DNA from: a bacterium
GTDB taxonomy: Bacteria > CAIJMQ01 > JAADFP01
Direction: 5' to 3'
DNA length: 14,644 nt
NCBI GenBank assembly: GCA_027021085.1
Contig: JALUVB010000216.1
Span: 1 to 14,644, forward strand
The position numbers and the translations under genes were made by a program. This document shows positions 6,801 through 13,873 of the stretch, piece after piece (the stretch's first letter is position 1; the number at the start of each line of letters is the position of its first letter). Under the pieces are notes generated by a model. It worked only from the letters and a program-made list of their open reading frames with translations. It ran no database searches and was not told the DNA's origin.

Positions 6801-7765
6801 CCTATTTTGCTACCTCGGGTGCTTCAATAGATACGCCGGAATTTAAGCTCTTCGGAAAGGAATGGGAAGTTTTGCCCCGGAGAGATGCTTTTGGGGGAGC
6901 GGTGAGAATCGTTTCCGCTCAGAGTTCTTACTCCGATTTCATCCTTTATGCACTCAAGAAAATAGTGGAAGATTTTGACCTGGATGGCTTTTATTTAGAT
7001 GTTTCCGGGGCTGTGGCTGATGCCAATCCGGCCCATGGTGCCGGCTACCAGAGGGCAGGAGAAAACCAGCGTCATCCCACCATGGCTTACCTGGCCACCC
7101 GGGAACTCTACAAGCGCATGTACACTTACCTGCACACCGGGGGAAGAAATGGGGTTATCTTCCAGCACCAGATGCCCCCTGCTCTTTATGCCGGCTTCGT
7201 GGATTTAACCGTGGAGGGAGAATCCTGGGGAGGCGAAGGGAAAAATCGCTATACCCGGCTTACCCCCGACATGTTCCGGGCCAAAGAGATGAAGATTCAA
7301 TATGGCACTCCCTACCTCTGGTATGATTTCTTCCAGGTACGGGTTTCTCGTAAGGATGGCCCCATCTCATTAGGTGAAAGTCTGGCCGTAACCCTACCTT
7401 TTTATGTCCTCCCTTCTCTGGGAGGCCCGCGAATATTCCCCTACTGGGACCTATTGGATAAATGGTGGACCACTGCGGAGTTTATCCCCTACTGGGCAAA
7501 AGGGAAAGCCGTGAGCACGGATAATAAGCTGGTCTTAGCCAGCACCTACTTGAAGCCGGAGGAGAAGAAAGCGTTGATAGTGGTAGCCAACTGGAATTAC
7601 AGCCCGGTGCAGAGCGAGGTAACCCTTGATTTCAACCGGCTGGGGATTAGTGCCCGTAAAGCGAAGGTGGTTGATGCCATGAGCGGGAAGCCGGTTAAGA
7701 GAAAGGGAGCGCGTATTCTTCTAAATATACCTAAAAGAGACGTGAAGTTTTTACTGGTGGAATAG
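3872..7765 (+). CDS. Secreted multidomain glycosidase candidate: lectin-like, CBM9-like and DUF6067/GH123-like modules
   Basis: The product is 1297 residues from the ATG at 3872. Residues 1-22 form a signal peptide (basic MERIR, hydrophobic core, LFA before GQ), so the protein is exported. About 25-217 is a beta-rich concanavalin/lectin-like domain (LKDDFSDGDF..., RYYAVELICHQDGSFEILIDGK). About 240-440 looks like a CBM9-type carbohydrate-binding module: PRIDGNIEPGEWEQA, then DDKNLYIAFSS, a WTVEIAIPF strand and WRMNFCRD. About 455-650 is Ig-like beta linker sequence. About 660-1297 resembles the DUF6067/GH123-related C-terminal region, with a TIM-barrel-like core near 910-1215. Acidic candidates for catalysis are Asp1038 and Asp1043 in DLDGFYLDVSG and Glu1115/Glu1117 in VEGES; their roles are inferred. 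A short C-terminal beta domain (1218-1297) resembles the sandwich that closes many glycosidases. Substrate is unknown. Position between two cytosolic glycosidase-like genes suggests it acts first, outside the inner membrane. An alternative start at 3830 adds 14 residues. Confidence 0.8.
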   Translation: MERIRALLVMVVLAVSLSTLFAGQVVLKDDFSDGDFISNPTWKAHTVDNRFAVVDDQGRKAMRALERSSAGTLFRIPPSIGEPVVLDTRQGPISVKFEMRFGSAERKNNWVTLQLRGPKGHVDPRFVQGGRVFLRQEVVGGGFKNFVSKKAYYFDPNRYYAVELICHQDGSFEILIDGKRALLATPQSPLRLFGKIVLFEPGRAGKTHYFTNIVVNGTPKAEKVSYFRPGETPLLTIPRAAVAPRIDGNIEPGEWEQAGGVTGFFDLNGALADKQTIVYTTFDDKNLYIAFSSLNRAKDFRPGKSGRDIKFGAQMEAVEVWIQPPGKGWFQFLGVPAGGIIDANSREGASWNGKWEFKSQVKDSGEVISGVLSFDKKIWTVEIAIPFETLGVSAPKDGEVWRMNFCRDISGETERTPKGWTSWAFTQGKFANPAKFGYVKFKQEAVGFQLRQVGDLGSGNIAIKGSVAGKDREEIAVEMAVKTRDKKGRILLKRLKKIDLSPGKVKEFSLPATLKVSGRTDAELILAAQDISKNMLLAQSEIPFTVLSSFQLDCVLNYKEKMLYVDVDAQRLANLPGNLSARVEIYKAGEAGVELSAPVKGLSAKSPKSLVKVDVSALPVGEYLVKGIIRDASGKVLASTSEPLTIPEKPSWMGNKIGISEKVPPPWFPVKVKGNRVEVTEREYIIGNNGLPISIKALGKDILASPAVLRAVVNGKEVSWKFSPLKKIEQKDGEVTWELAGKGGPLTLSGKLRIEFDGFALWDVKISSKQAVTIDSLSLEFPINKERALYARGTSRIPIARVCSASLYKDVFTEDSSRKVEEIVGGSQWRYSRKGWIWNDTFFYNLWVGDDKRGFSVMTESDKNVRSKKYQEITPQGKRVTLKLNLIGEPTRLNKPLSYQYMYQATPVKPRPKNPRLWHTNYGASGWPPPEGMLKRVYITLYAYGDLAKVSYPEVKNPAATRRKAAIVHAKGAKMVTYFATSGASIDTPEFKLFGKEWEVLPRRDAFGGAVRIVSAQSSYSDFILYALKKIVEDFDLDGFYLDVSGAVADANPAHGAGYQRAGENQRHPTMAYLATRELYKRMYTYLHTGGRNGVIFQHQMPPALYAGFVDLTVEGESWGGEGKNRYTRLTPDMFRAKEMKIQYGTPYLWYDFFQVRVSRKDGPISLGESLAVTLPFYVLPSLGGPRIFPYWDLLDKWWTTAEFIPYWAKGKAVSTDNKLVLASTYLKPEEKKALIVVANWNYSPVQSEVTLDFNRLGISARKAKVVDAMSGKPVKRKGARILLNIPKRDVKFLLVE

Positions 7766-7887
7766 TTGCACTGAGTTACAGGATAGGTTGGTAGGAGATG
7801 GCGTTAAATAAATAGCAGAACTTAAAATAAGCAGCAGAGCAGGTTAAAAATACTTCCCTAATGCTGTTCACCGGAAATAGAAGAAAA

Positions 7888-8973
7888 ATGCGAAAAGATA
7901 TTCAGGAAGTTATTAATAAGCACAAGGATTTCTGGAAGTTAAAGCCAGTTAGTCGTCCCCTTATAGGTTATTGTATGGGAGGCTGGAGTCAGATGCAGCT
8001 GTATGAAAGCGGGAGAAAGACTTTGCCCACCGGGTTGCTTGAGCCGGATATGCTCAAGCCGGAGCTTTTTCTCCCGGATTACGAAAAAATTCTTACCTGC
8101 AACAATATTCTTCAGGATGACCTGGTACATTCTGCCGAACCTTTTCCTGCCATCCCCTGGATGGAGGCCATAATTGGCTGCCCGATTTATAATTCAGGGG
8201 AAAACATCTGGTCAGAGCCGCTATCTGATTCCCTGGGTGCACTGGAGCAAATCCGCTATAACCCTAACTCGCCCTGGGTAGAAAAGTACTGGGAATTTAT
8301 CGATGTTCTCTCTTTGGAGTTTGGCAGTCAATATCCGGTAGCCCAGGCAATTCTGCGCGGTCCTTCTGACATGCTCTCGGCTGCCATAGGAGAGGCCAAA
8401 TTTATTTATGCTTTACATGATAACCCGGAGCAAATGTCCCGCATTGCCCGTAATTTTACGGAAATTCACAATGAGTTTTTGCAGGAACAGGTAAAAAGGC
8501 TGCCGGAATTTCAGGGCGGATACGTAATCGGGCAGTATCACATCTGGTGCCCCGGCAGATGTAGCCGTTTGCAGGAAGATGCCGTAGCTTTGCTCTCGCC
8601 CGGCCTGTACAAGCAATTTTTCCAGAGCCTGGACCGGGAGGTGGCAAAGGTAACCGAGTTCAACCTGATTCACCTACATACCACTTCCCTGTTCCTGCTT
8701 GATTTGTTCCTGGAGATTGATGGATTAAAAGCTATCCAGGTTAGCCTGGACAGCGGCGGTCCCGGGCTGGAAGATATCCTGGAACCACTAAAAAAGATTC
8801 AAAGAGCGGGGAAACGGCTGGTGATAAAGGGTGTTTTAGACGAGGCAGCAGTCGGTAGGGCACAGGAAGAATTGAGTGTCCGGGGGCTTTGTATTGAAGC
8901 AGTGGTAAAAGATGTTGACGAAGCAAGGGCACTGCAAGATGTTTTTACCAGACACGATAAATGGGATGGTTAA
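7888..8973 (+). CDS. Uroporphyrinogen decarboxylase (URO-D) superfamily protein, function unknown
   Basis: From 7888 the product is 361 residues, the usual size for this TIM-barrel superfamily. It includes heme-pathway HemE and corrinoid or coenzyme M methyltransferases such as MtaA and CmuA. Numbering from the upstream ATG at 7861, RGPSDMLSAAIGEAKFIYAL (166-185) and QEDAVALLSPGLYKQFF (238-254) are typical URO-D segments, followed by HLH (271-273), IQVSLDSGGPG (292-302) and a late Cys344 in RGLCIEA. Methyltransferase members bind zinc with H-x-C...C; here the pattern is H-x-H...C, so metal binding is possible but altered. HemE is unlikely because of the glycan context. No good ribosome binding site precedes 7861, and the 7888 start (MRKDIQEVINKHKDFW) fits family N-termini better; it has only a weak AGAAG ahead. 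About 95 to 120 bases separate it from the preceding gene, with no clear terminator. It may act in C1 transfer from a methylated sugar, but this is speculative. Confidence 0.8.
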   Translation: MRKDIQEVINKHKDFWKLKPVSRPLIGYCMGGWSQMQLYESGRKTLPTGLLEPDMLKPELFLPDYEKILTCNNILQDDLVHSAEPFPAIPWMEAIIGCPIYNSGENIWSEPLSDSLGALEQIRYNPNSPWVEKYWEFIDVLSLEFGSQYPVAQAILRGPSDMLSAAIGEAKFIYALHDNPEQMSRIARNFTEIHNEFLQEQVKRLPEFQGGYVIGQYHIWCPGRCSRLQEDAVALLSPGLYKQFFQSLDREVAKVTEFNLIHLHTTSLFLLDLFLEIDGLKAIQVSLDSGGPGLEDILEPLKKIQRAGKRLVIKGVLDEAAVGRAQEELSVRGLCIEAVVKDVDEARALQDVFTRHDKWDG

Positions 8974-9137
8974 CCTACGAAGGAGAAGTAAGCTGCGGTA
9001 GGGTAAAAATGATATTTGAGAAAGATTTATTTTATCATCTCACCAATTGTATGCAGGAGATATGCTTGATTTGGAGAGATTGTAAAGTAGCAGCCAGATG
9101 CCCTATTTGAAAGTTAAGCAAAAAATATGGTAAGAGA
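8974..9137. other. Intergenic gap before the GH38 gene
   Basis: This gap of about 164 bases has no convincing gene. It carries an unused AAGGAG (8980-8985) with no start codon at a useful distance and a weak AT-rich stem (TGAGA 9017-9021 with TCTCA 9038-9042) that is not followed by a T-run. It also has a 33-codon open frame (9009-9110) without a convincing ribosome binding site. Nothing here clearly ends or starts transcription, so read-through from the URO-D-like gene is plausible. Confidence 0.4.
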
Positions 9138-9188
9138 GTGTCCGGTAATGGCCTGGGCGAGCCCGATATGGGTAAAGAGAAAAGTGTA

Positions 9189-11765
9189 ATGAGCAATTAT
9201 AGAGTCCACCTGATACCGCATTTTCATTATGACGTGGTCTATTGTGATACCTACGAGGGATACTTGAAAATATCGCTGGATAACCTGATTGAGATGTGCA
9301 ATCTAATGGATAAGCATCCGGAATACAAATTCCTTATTGAACAGGTTATCCTGCTCAGGGAATTCTGGGAAAGATTTCCGGAGCACCGGGCAGGGTTAAG
9401 AGAGTTAGCCGCCCAGGGACGCATAGAAGTAGCTCCCGGAATGTTCGTTATGCCGGATATGAATTTAATAAACGGCGAGTCGCTTATCCGCCAGGTGGAG
9501 ACGGGCGGAAGATGGCTTGAGGAGAAGTTGGGTTTTTCCCCCCACACCTGCTGGATAGCTGACTGCTGGGGTCATCATGCCCAGTTACCCCAGGTTCTTA
9601 AAAAATGCGGCTATAAATATTATGCTTTCTCCCGGGCTATGCGTCCGGATTTAACAGATAAAAGCGAGTTTTTCTGGCAGGGGCTTGATGGCACTGCCAT
9701 GCTCACCCACTGGATGCCGGCCGGTTACAACGCAATTGTTTTTCACGGCTGGACCTATCTTCCCCCGGATGAGGAAAATCCGCATCTTAAGTTGGAAGGG
9801 ATAAGTGCAGAAGAGTACGACCTCGATAAATTATCCCGGGTGCTGGGGAAATTATCCCGATACGCCACGGGAGAAATAATGCTGTTGGGAAACGGGAGTG
9901 ATTTTGCCCGTCCCCAGGCAAGTGCTCCTAATCTAATTAAGGAGTGGAACAAGCGCCATCCGGATAAAAAGATAACATTTGCTCTGCCCGGGGAGGTTTT
10001 CCGGGCCTGGGAGGAGGAGGGAAAGAATATTCCCTCTATTTCTGCTGATTTGAATCCTCTTTTCCAGGGGACCTATTGCACCCGTATAGATTTGAAACAG
10101 CAAAATCGGTTTTTGGAGAATTATATCGAGATAGCGGAAAAGTTATCCGCCTGCATTCTAAAAGCGGATAAGAGAGTTGCCTGCCGGGTAGAAGAGGCTA
10201 CAGAACTGATGCTCTATAACCAGTTCCACGACATCATCTGCGGCAGCCTCATAGACGAAGCCTACCAGGATTCTTTGGGCAAATACGAGCAGGCAAAGAA
10301 GCTGGTTAAGGAGGCAATAAACTTATCTATGGACGAGTTTATGGAGATAGAGAAAGATGGTAACTTAGATTTGCTTATCTTTAATTCCATGGCCAAAAAG
10401 AGAACAGATGTGGTTGTTGCCAGTTTGAGTTTCCATCAGGATGGAGTAAAGGGAGTGAAGATAACCGACGGAGAGGGAAGAGAGATTCCGGTGCAAATCC
10501 TGAGAAGCAAATCATCTTTGCGGAATGGCATACCCCAGAATACAGAGTTCTCCTTTATCCTGCTTGGAGAAGCTCCTCCCCTGGGCTATAAATGTTATAG
10601 AGTAGAATTGAGCACACAGGAGAGGGAACCCTATCACACCTCGTTAAAAGCACAGGGAAGAGTAATAGAAAACCGCTTTTACCGGCTGGAGATAGCAGAT
10701 AGCGGAACGATTAAAAGCCTTGTGCACAAGGAAAGCGGCCAGGAATTTGTGGACCCGGAGAGACCCTATTTCAACGACCTTTTATTCCAGGTTGACCAGG
10801 GTGATTTCTGGGAATATTACCAGGCACCGGTGGATGGAGAGAGGAGAAGTATTCGTCCCTACCCTGACCCCTATCCTTTAACCCGGGGAGAGAGGATACC
10901 CTACAAAATTAAAGCTAAAGAGAAAGTGTTTGCTCATCAGAACCCGCATAGGGTGGAAATTGTTGAAGCTGGCCCGGTTCGACTAACGGTGAAAGTGGAA
11001 GGTAAAATAGATTTCTGGGCTACTACCTGGGAATATGTGCAGTATATTTATCTCTACGACCAACTCGAGCGCATAGACTTCCGCACGGAATTCATCCCGG
11101 CCGGGCGGCAATATCGCCTGCGAGTTTGTTTCCCCACCAGCATCAAGCAAGGCAAAATCCGTTACGAGATTCCTTTTGGAATAGAGAATAGACCGGAAGG
11201 CGAGTATCCTGCCTTAAACTGGATGGATTACCAGGATGATACTAAGGGTATATGTATTTTGAACCGGGGGATTCCCGGCAACAATGTAACTGACGGAGTA
11301 ATGATGCTTTCCCTGTTCCGGGCAGTGGATATGGGGCCGGGTAAAAGGGAGTGCCCGGATAGTTATGCAGCGGGGAAAAGGCAGGTTTTTGCCTACAGCC
11401 TGGTGCCCTTTCTTATGGAAGATAAGCGGTATCATCCTTCTCTTCTGGGAAGAGAATTCAACCAGCCGCTGAACAGCCGTATAGGAAAATTAAAAGAGAG
11501 CCTTAACCCGGAGAAAAGCTTTTTCGCCCTCCGGCCGGACAATGTGGTGCTCTCCTGTGTAAAAAAATGGGGAGAGGGAATTATGCTGCGCTTTTATGAA
11601 GCAGAGGGAGTAAAGGCGAGTTTTGCACTGGAACTCCCTGCTCATTTTACTCAGGTATATGAAACCGATTGTTTAGGCAAGGACGGATTACAGGTAGAGC
11701 TTTCCCATAACAGAATTGAGGGGATAATTAACCCCTTTGAGATAAAAACCTTTGTGTTGAGGTAA
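9189..11765 (+). CDS. Cytosolic GH38 family alpha-mannosidase-like glycosidase
   Basis: The protein is 858 residues from 9189, or 875 from a GTG at 9138, a normal length for GH38 retaining alpha-mannosidases. These use a zinc ion and an Asp nucleophile to remove alpha-linked mannose. In the 875-residue numbering, HFHYD (28-32) matches the H-x-H-x-D zinc site, with His30 and Asp32 as expected ligands. WIADCWGHHAQLPQ (139-152) carries the nucleophile/ligand Asp142, and YNQFHD (360-365) supplies His364. The order is an N-terminal barrel domain (about 20-285), a helical middle domain (about 300-400) and a large beta-sandwich C-terminal half (about 410-875). The usual DPFG or DSFG after the nucleophile is DCWG here, and the Trp three residues after the zinc Asp is Tyr35, so substrate preference may differ. 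No signal peptide is seen. The start at 9189 (MSNYRVHLIPHFHYD) fits the family; the extra 17 residues from 9138 look unrelated. The next gene begins 3 bases after its stop. Confidence 0.88.
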   Translation: MSNYRVHLIPHFHYDVVYCDTYEGYLKISLDNLIEMCNLMDKHPEYKFLIEQVILLREFWERFPEHRAGLRELAAQGRIEVAPGMFVMPDMNLINGESLIRQVETGGRWLEEKLGFSPHTCWIADCWGHHAQLPQVLKKCGYKYYAFSRAMRPDLTDKSEFFWQGLDGTAMLTHWMPAGYNAIVFHGWTYLPPDEENPHLKLEGISAEEYDLDKLSRVLGKLSRYATGEIMLLGNGSDFARPQASAPNLIKEWNKRHPDKKITFALPGEVFRAWEEEGKNIPSISADLNPLFQGTYCTRIDLKQQNRFLENYIEIAEKLSACILKADKRVACRVEEATELMLYNQFHDIICGSLIDEAYQDSLGKYEQAKKLVKEAINLSMDEFMEIEKDGNLDLLIFNSMAKKRTDVVVASLSFHQDGVKGVKITDGEGREIPVQILRSKSSLRNGIPQNTEFSFILLGEAPPLGYKCYRVELSTQEREPYHTSLKAQGRVIENRFYRLEIADSGTIKSLVHKESGQEFVDPERPYFNDLLFQVDQGDFWEYYQAPVDGERRSIRPYPDPYPLTRGERIPYKIKAKEKVFAHQNPHRVEIVEAGPVRLTVKVEGKIDFWATTWEYVQYIYLYDQLERIDFRTEFIPAGRQYRLRVCFPTSIKQGKIRYEIPFGIENRPEGEYPALNWMDYQDDTKGICILNRGIPGNNVTDGVMMLSLFRAVDMGPGKRECPDSYAAGKRQVFAYSLVPFLMEDKRYHPSLLGREFNQPLNSRIGKLKESLNPEKSFFALRPDNVVLSCVKKWGEGIMLRFYEAEGVKASFALELPAHFTQVYETDCLGKDGLQVELSHNRIEGIINPFEIKTFVLR

Positions 11766-11768
11766 AAA

Positions 11769-13181
11769 ATGAAACTATCTGATATTCTGGCATCTTTGCC
11801 ACCGGTAAGAGCAATTGCGGATGCGCAAGGGAATATCCGCAAACAGCTAAAAGAGTCGGGTAAGCATTTAGTGGTGGTAGACGATGACCCTACCGGGACA
11901 CAGACCGTGCATGGAGTGATGGTATACACGGATTGGTCAATAAAAGAATTAAGCCAGGCACTGACTTCGGAAGAGCCGGTTTTTTATATCTCCACCAATT
12001 CCCGCAGTCTGAAGCGGAAGCAGGCAGAAGAACTCAACTACCAGCTGGGCAGGGATTTGACAGAGGCGGCAAAATTGCAGAACAAAGAGGTGATAATAGC
12101 TTCCCGCAGTGACAGCACCCTGCGGGGACATTTTCCCCATGAGGTAGAAGCTATCCTTTCCGGGCTGGGCTGGAAGGATGTAGATGGTATAATCCTGCTC
12201 CCCGCATTTTTTGAGGGAGGCAGGTATACCATCAATGATATTCACTGGGTCGATGAAGGAGAAAGAATTGTCTCCGCTGAAAAAACCGAATTTGCCCGGG
12301 ACCCGGTGTTTGGTTACAAACACGGCAACCTGCGGCTCTGGGTGGAAGAGAAAACAGGAGGAAGGGTAAAAGCCGAAGAAGTTCCTTCTATTTCCCTGGA
12401 GACTATTCGCCAGGGAGGGCCTGAAGCAGTGGCGGAGGAGTTGATGTGTGTGGAGGGATGCCTGCCGGTAATTGTCAATGCTGCCTGCTACCGGGACCTG
12501 GAGGTATTTGTCCTGGGACTTTTATCTGCTGAGTCTAAGGGCAAACGCTTCATCTATCGCTGTGCAGCTTCTTTTGTGAAAGCGCGCGGCGGGTTCCCGG
12601 ATAAAGGGCTCCTTACCTGTGAAGAGTTAAAGGCGGGAAAGGGCCCCGGCCTTATAGTGGTGGGTTCCTACGTGGAAAAGACCTCTCGCCAGCTTGCCTG
12701 TCTTCTTGATTCCCATCTGGGAATAGGGGTGGAACTGCGGGTGGAGAAGCTGCTGGAAGCAGGTGAGCGGAATAGTGAAATCCGGTTTGTGGTGGGGGAG
12801 GTGAATAAATACCTGTCCAGAGGTAAGCTGGTGGCTGTTTACACCTCCCGGGATAAAAAGATTGATGGAGAAAAACACTTCCTGGAAATTGGCAGAGTAA
12901 TCATGTCCAGCCTATGCCGCGTGGTAGAAGGGATTAAAGCCTCCCCCGGCTTCCTGGTGGCCAAGGGTGGGATTACCAGCATTGAGATAGCCCGCTCAGC
13001 CCTGGGAGTCAAAAAGTCTCTTGTTCTGGGGCAGATAGTTCCGGGGGTTCCTGTATGGCGGCTGGGTGCGGAGAGCCGCTGGCCTGGCATTCCCTACGTG
13101 GTTTTCCCTGGCAATGTAGGAGATGAGAGAACGTTATCTCGGGTAGTTACGGTCTTTAAAAAACAAGAAAAGGAGGGATAA
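11769..13181 (+). CDS. DUF1537 four-carbon acid-sugar kinase family protein
   Basis: The 470-residue product has the two-domain layout of the DUF1537 kinase family (OtnK, DtnK, DenK). These cytosolic enzymes phosphorylate C4 acid sugars such as 3-oxo-tetronate, threonate or erythronate with ATP. The N-terminal sugar-binding domain shows the hallmark VVVDDDPTGTQT (35-46) and SRSDSTLRGHFPHE (112-125). The C-terminal nucleotide-binding domain shows VVGSYVEKTSRQ (297-308), LVAKGGITSIEIA (396-408), GQIVPGVPVWR (421-431) and PGNVGDE (447-453). All expected signatures look intact. GAGG at the end of the preceding GH38 gene (11759-11762) serves as its ribosome binding site, and the gap to that gene is 3 bases, so the two are translationally linked. 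Known relatives neighbour class II aldolase OtnC, isomerase OtnI or PdxA2; here the neighbours are a racemase-family protein and a DapA-type aldolase. The exact acid substrate cannot be read from sequence. Confidence 0.9.
   Translation: MKLSDILASLPPVRAIADAQGNIRKQLKESGKHLVVVDDDPTGTQTVHGVMVYTDWSIKELSQALTSEEPVFYISTNSRSLKRKQAEELNYQLGRDLTEAAKLQNKEVIIASRSDSTLRGHFPHEVEAILSGLGWKDVDGIILLPAFFEGGRYTINDIHWVDEGERIVSAEKTEFARDPVFGYKHGNLRLWVEEKTGGRVKAEEVPSISLETIRQGGPEAVAEELMCVEGCLPVIVNAACYRDLEVFVLGLLSAESKGKRFIYRCAASFVKARGGFPDKGLLTCEELKAGKGPGLIVVGSYVEKTSRQLACLLDSHLGIGVELRVEKLLEAGERNSEIRFVVGEVNKYLSRGKLVAVYTSRDKKIDGEKHFLEIGRVIMSSLCRVVEGIKASPGFLVAKGGITSIEIARSALGVKKSLVLGQIVPGVPVWRLGAESRWPGIPYVVFPGNVGDERTLSRVVTVFKKQEKEG
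13170..13176 (+). promoter_or_regulatory. Ribosome binding site of the racemase-family gene, embedded in the kinase stop region
   Basis: AAGGAGG sits within the last codons of the kinase gene, 8 bases before the ATG at 13185. It couples translation of the two genes and fixes the downstream start. Confidence 0.7.
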
Positions 13182-13184
13182 GCA

Positions 13185-13856
13185 ATGAGTAAAGGTAAAA
13201 AAGTTGTATTTATTATTCACACCAGCAGCGTATCCGTGGACCACCTGAACCAGTTGTTTGCGGAACTGGCTCCCGAGGTTGTGGTGCGTAATATTATAGA
13301 CGACAGCCTCCTGCCGGAGGTTCTCTCTAACGGGGGGGTAACTACGGGTGTATGCCGGAGGATATGTGCTTACGCGGTGCAGGCAGAAGCTGCCGGGGCT
13401 GATTTAATCTTCAATCAGTGCTCCTCGGTGGGAGAAGCCGCAGATATAGCGGCGAAGCTGGTGAAAGTGCCCCTGGTAAAAGTGGATGAGAAAATGGCCG
13501 AGGTAGCCTGTAAAACAGGCAAACGGATAGGGGTGGTAGCCACGCTGCAAACCACCCTGGGCCCCACGGTTCGCCTGATAAAAAGTACGGCAAAAAAACT
13601 GGATAGAGAAATAGAGGTAACGGAAAAGCTTTGCGAGGGTGCCTTTGACCGACTGATTGCCGGAGATAGAAAGACGCATAACCGGATGGTCATAGATGCC
13701 ATTCAAGAATTAGCTAAGAAGGTGGATGTGGTGGTATGTGCCCAGGGTAGCATGGTAGCGCTGTTGCCGGATTTGGGGGAAACCCCTGTGCCAGTCTTAA
13801 CCAGCCCGCGCCTGGGAGTGGAGAGGGCGGTAGAAGTGCTCTCTTCTATGGAATGA
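13185..13856 (+). CDS. Asp/Glu/hydantoin racemase superfamily protein
   Basis: The 223-residue cytosolic product has the length and two-lobed pattern of the cofactor-independent Asp/Glu racemase superfamily, in which two cysteines move a proton at an alpha carbon. Cys79 in IFNQCSSVGE and Cys185 in VVVCAQGSM occupy the two catalytic positions, one per lobe. GKRIGVVATLQTTLGPT (112-128) is the conserved mid-protein strand and turn. The C-terminal PVLTSPRLGVERAV also fits. The family includes aspartate, glutamate and hydantoin racemases, arylmalonate decarboxylase and maleate isomerase, so the reaction could be racemisation, isomerisation or decarboxylation of an acid. It lies 3 bases after the kinase gene and 17 bases before the aldolase gene, so an acid-sugar substrate or epimerisation step is plausible. 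That assignment is inference. Confidence 0.85.
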   Translation: MSKGKKVVFIIHTSSVSVDHLNQLFAELAPEVVVRNIIDDSLLPEVLSNGGVTTGVCRRICAYAVQAEAAGADLIFNQCSSVGEAADIAAKLVKVPLVKVDEKMAEVACKTGKRIGVVATLQTTLGPTVRLIKSTAKKLDREIEVTEKLCEGAFDRLIAGDRKTHNRMVIDAIQELAKKVDVVVCAQGSMVALLPDLGETPVPVLTSPRLGVERAVEVLSSME

Positions 13857-13873
13857 ACGGAGAATAGCGAACG

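Noticed and set aside
7799-7816. Five-codon mini-ORF behind a GGAG-like site between the secreted protein and the URO-D-like gene
   Set aside because: It is too short to interpret as a gene and has no sign of a leader-peptide attenuator such as a following terminator hairpin.
9017-9042. Hairpin as a terminator before the GH38 gene
   Set aside because: The stem is short, AT-rich and interrupted, and no T-run follows it.
9009-9110. 33-codon open frame with four cysteines between the URO-D-like and GH38 genes
   Set aside because: It has no well-placed ribosome binding site and no recognisable family. The nearby AAGGAG at 8980-8985 is too far from its ATG.
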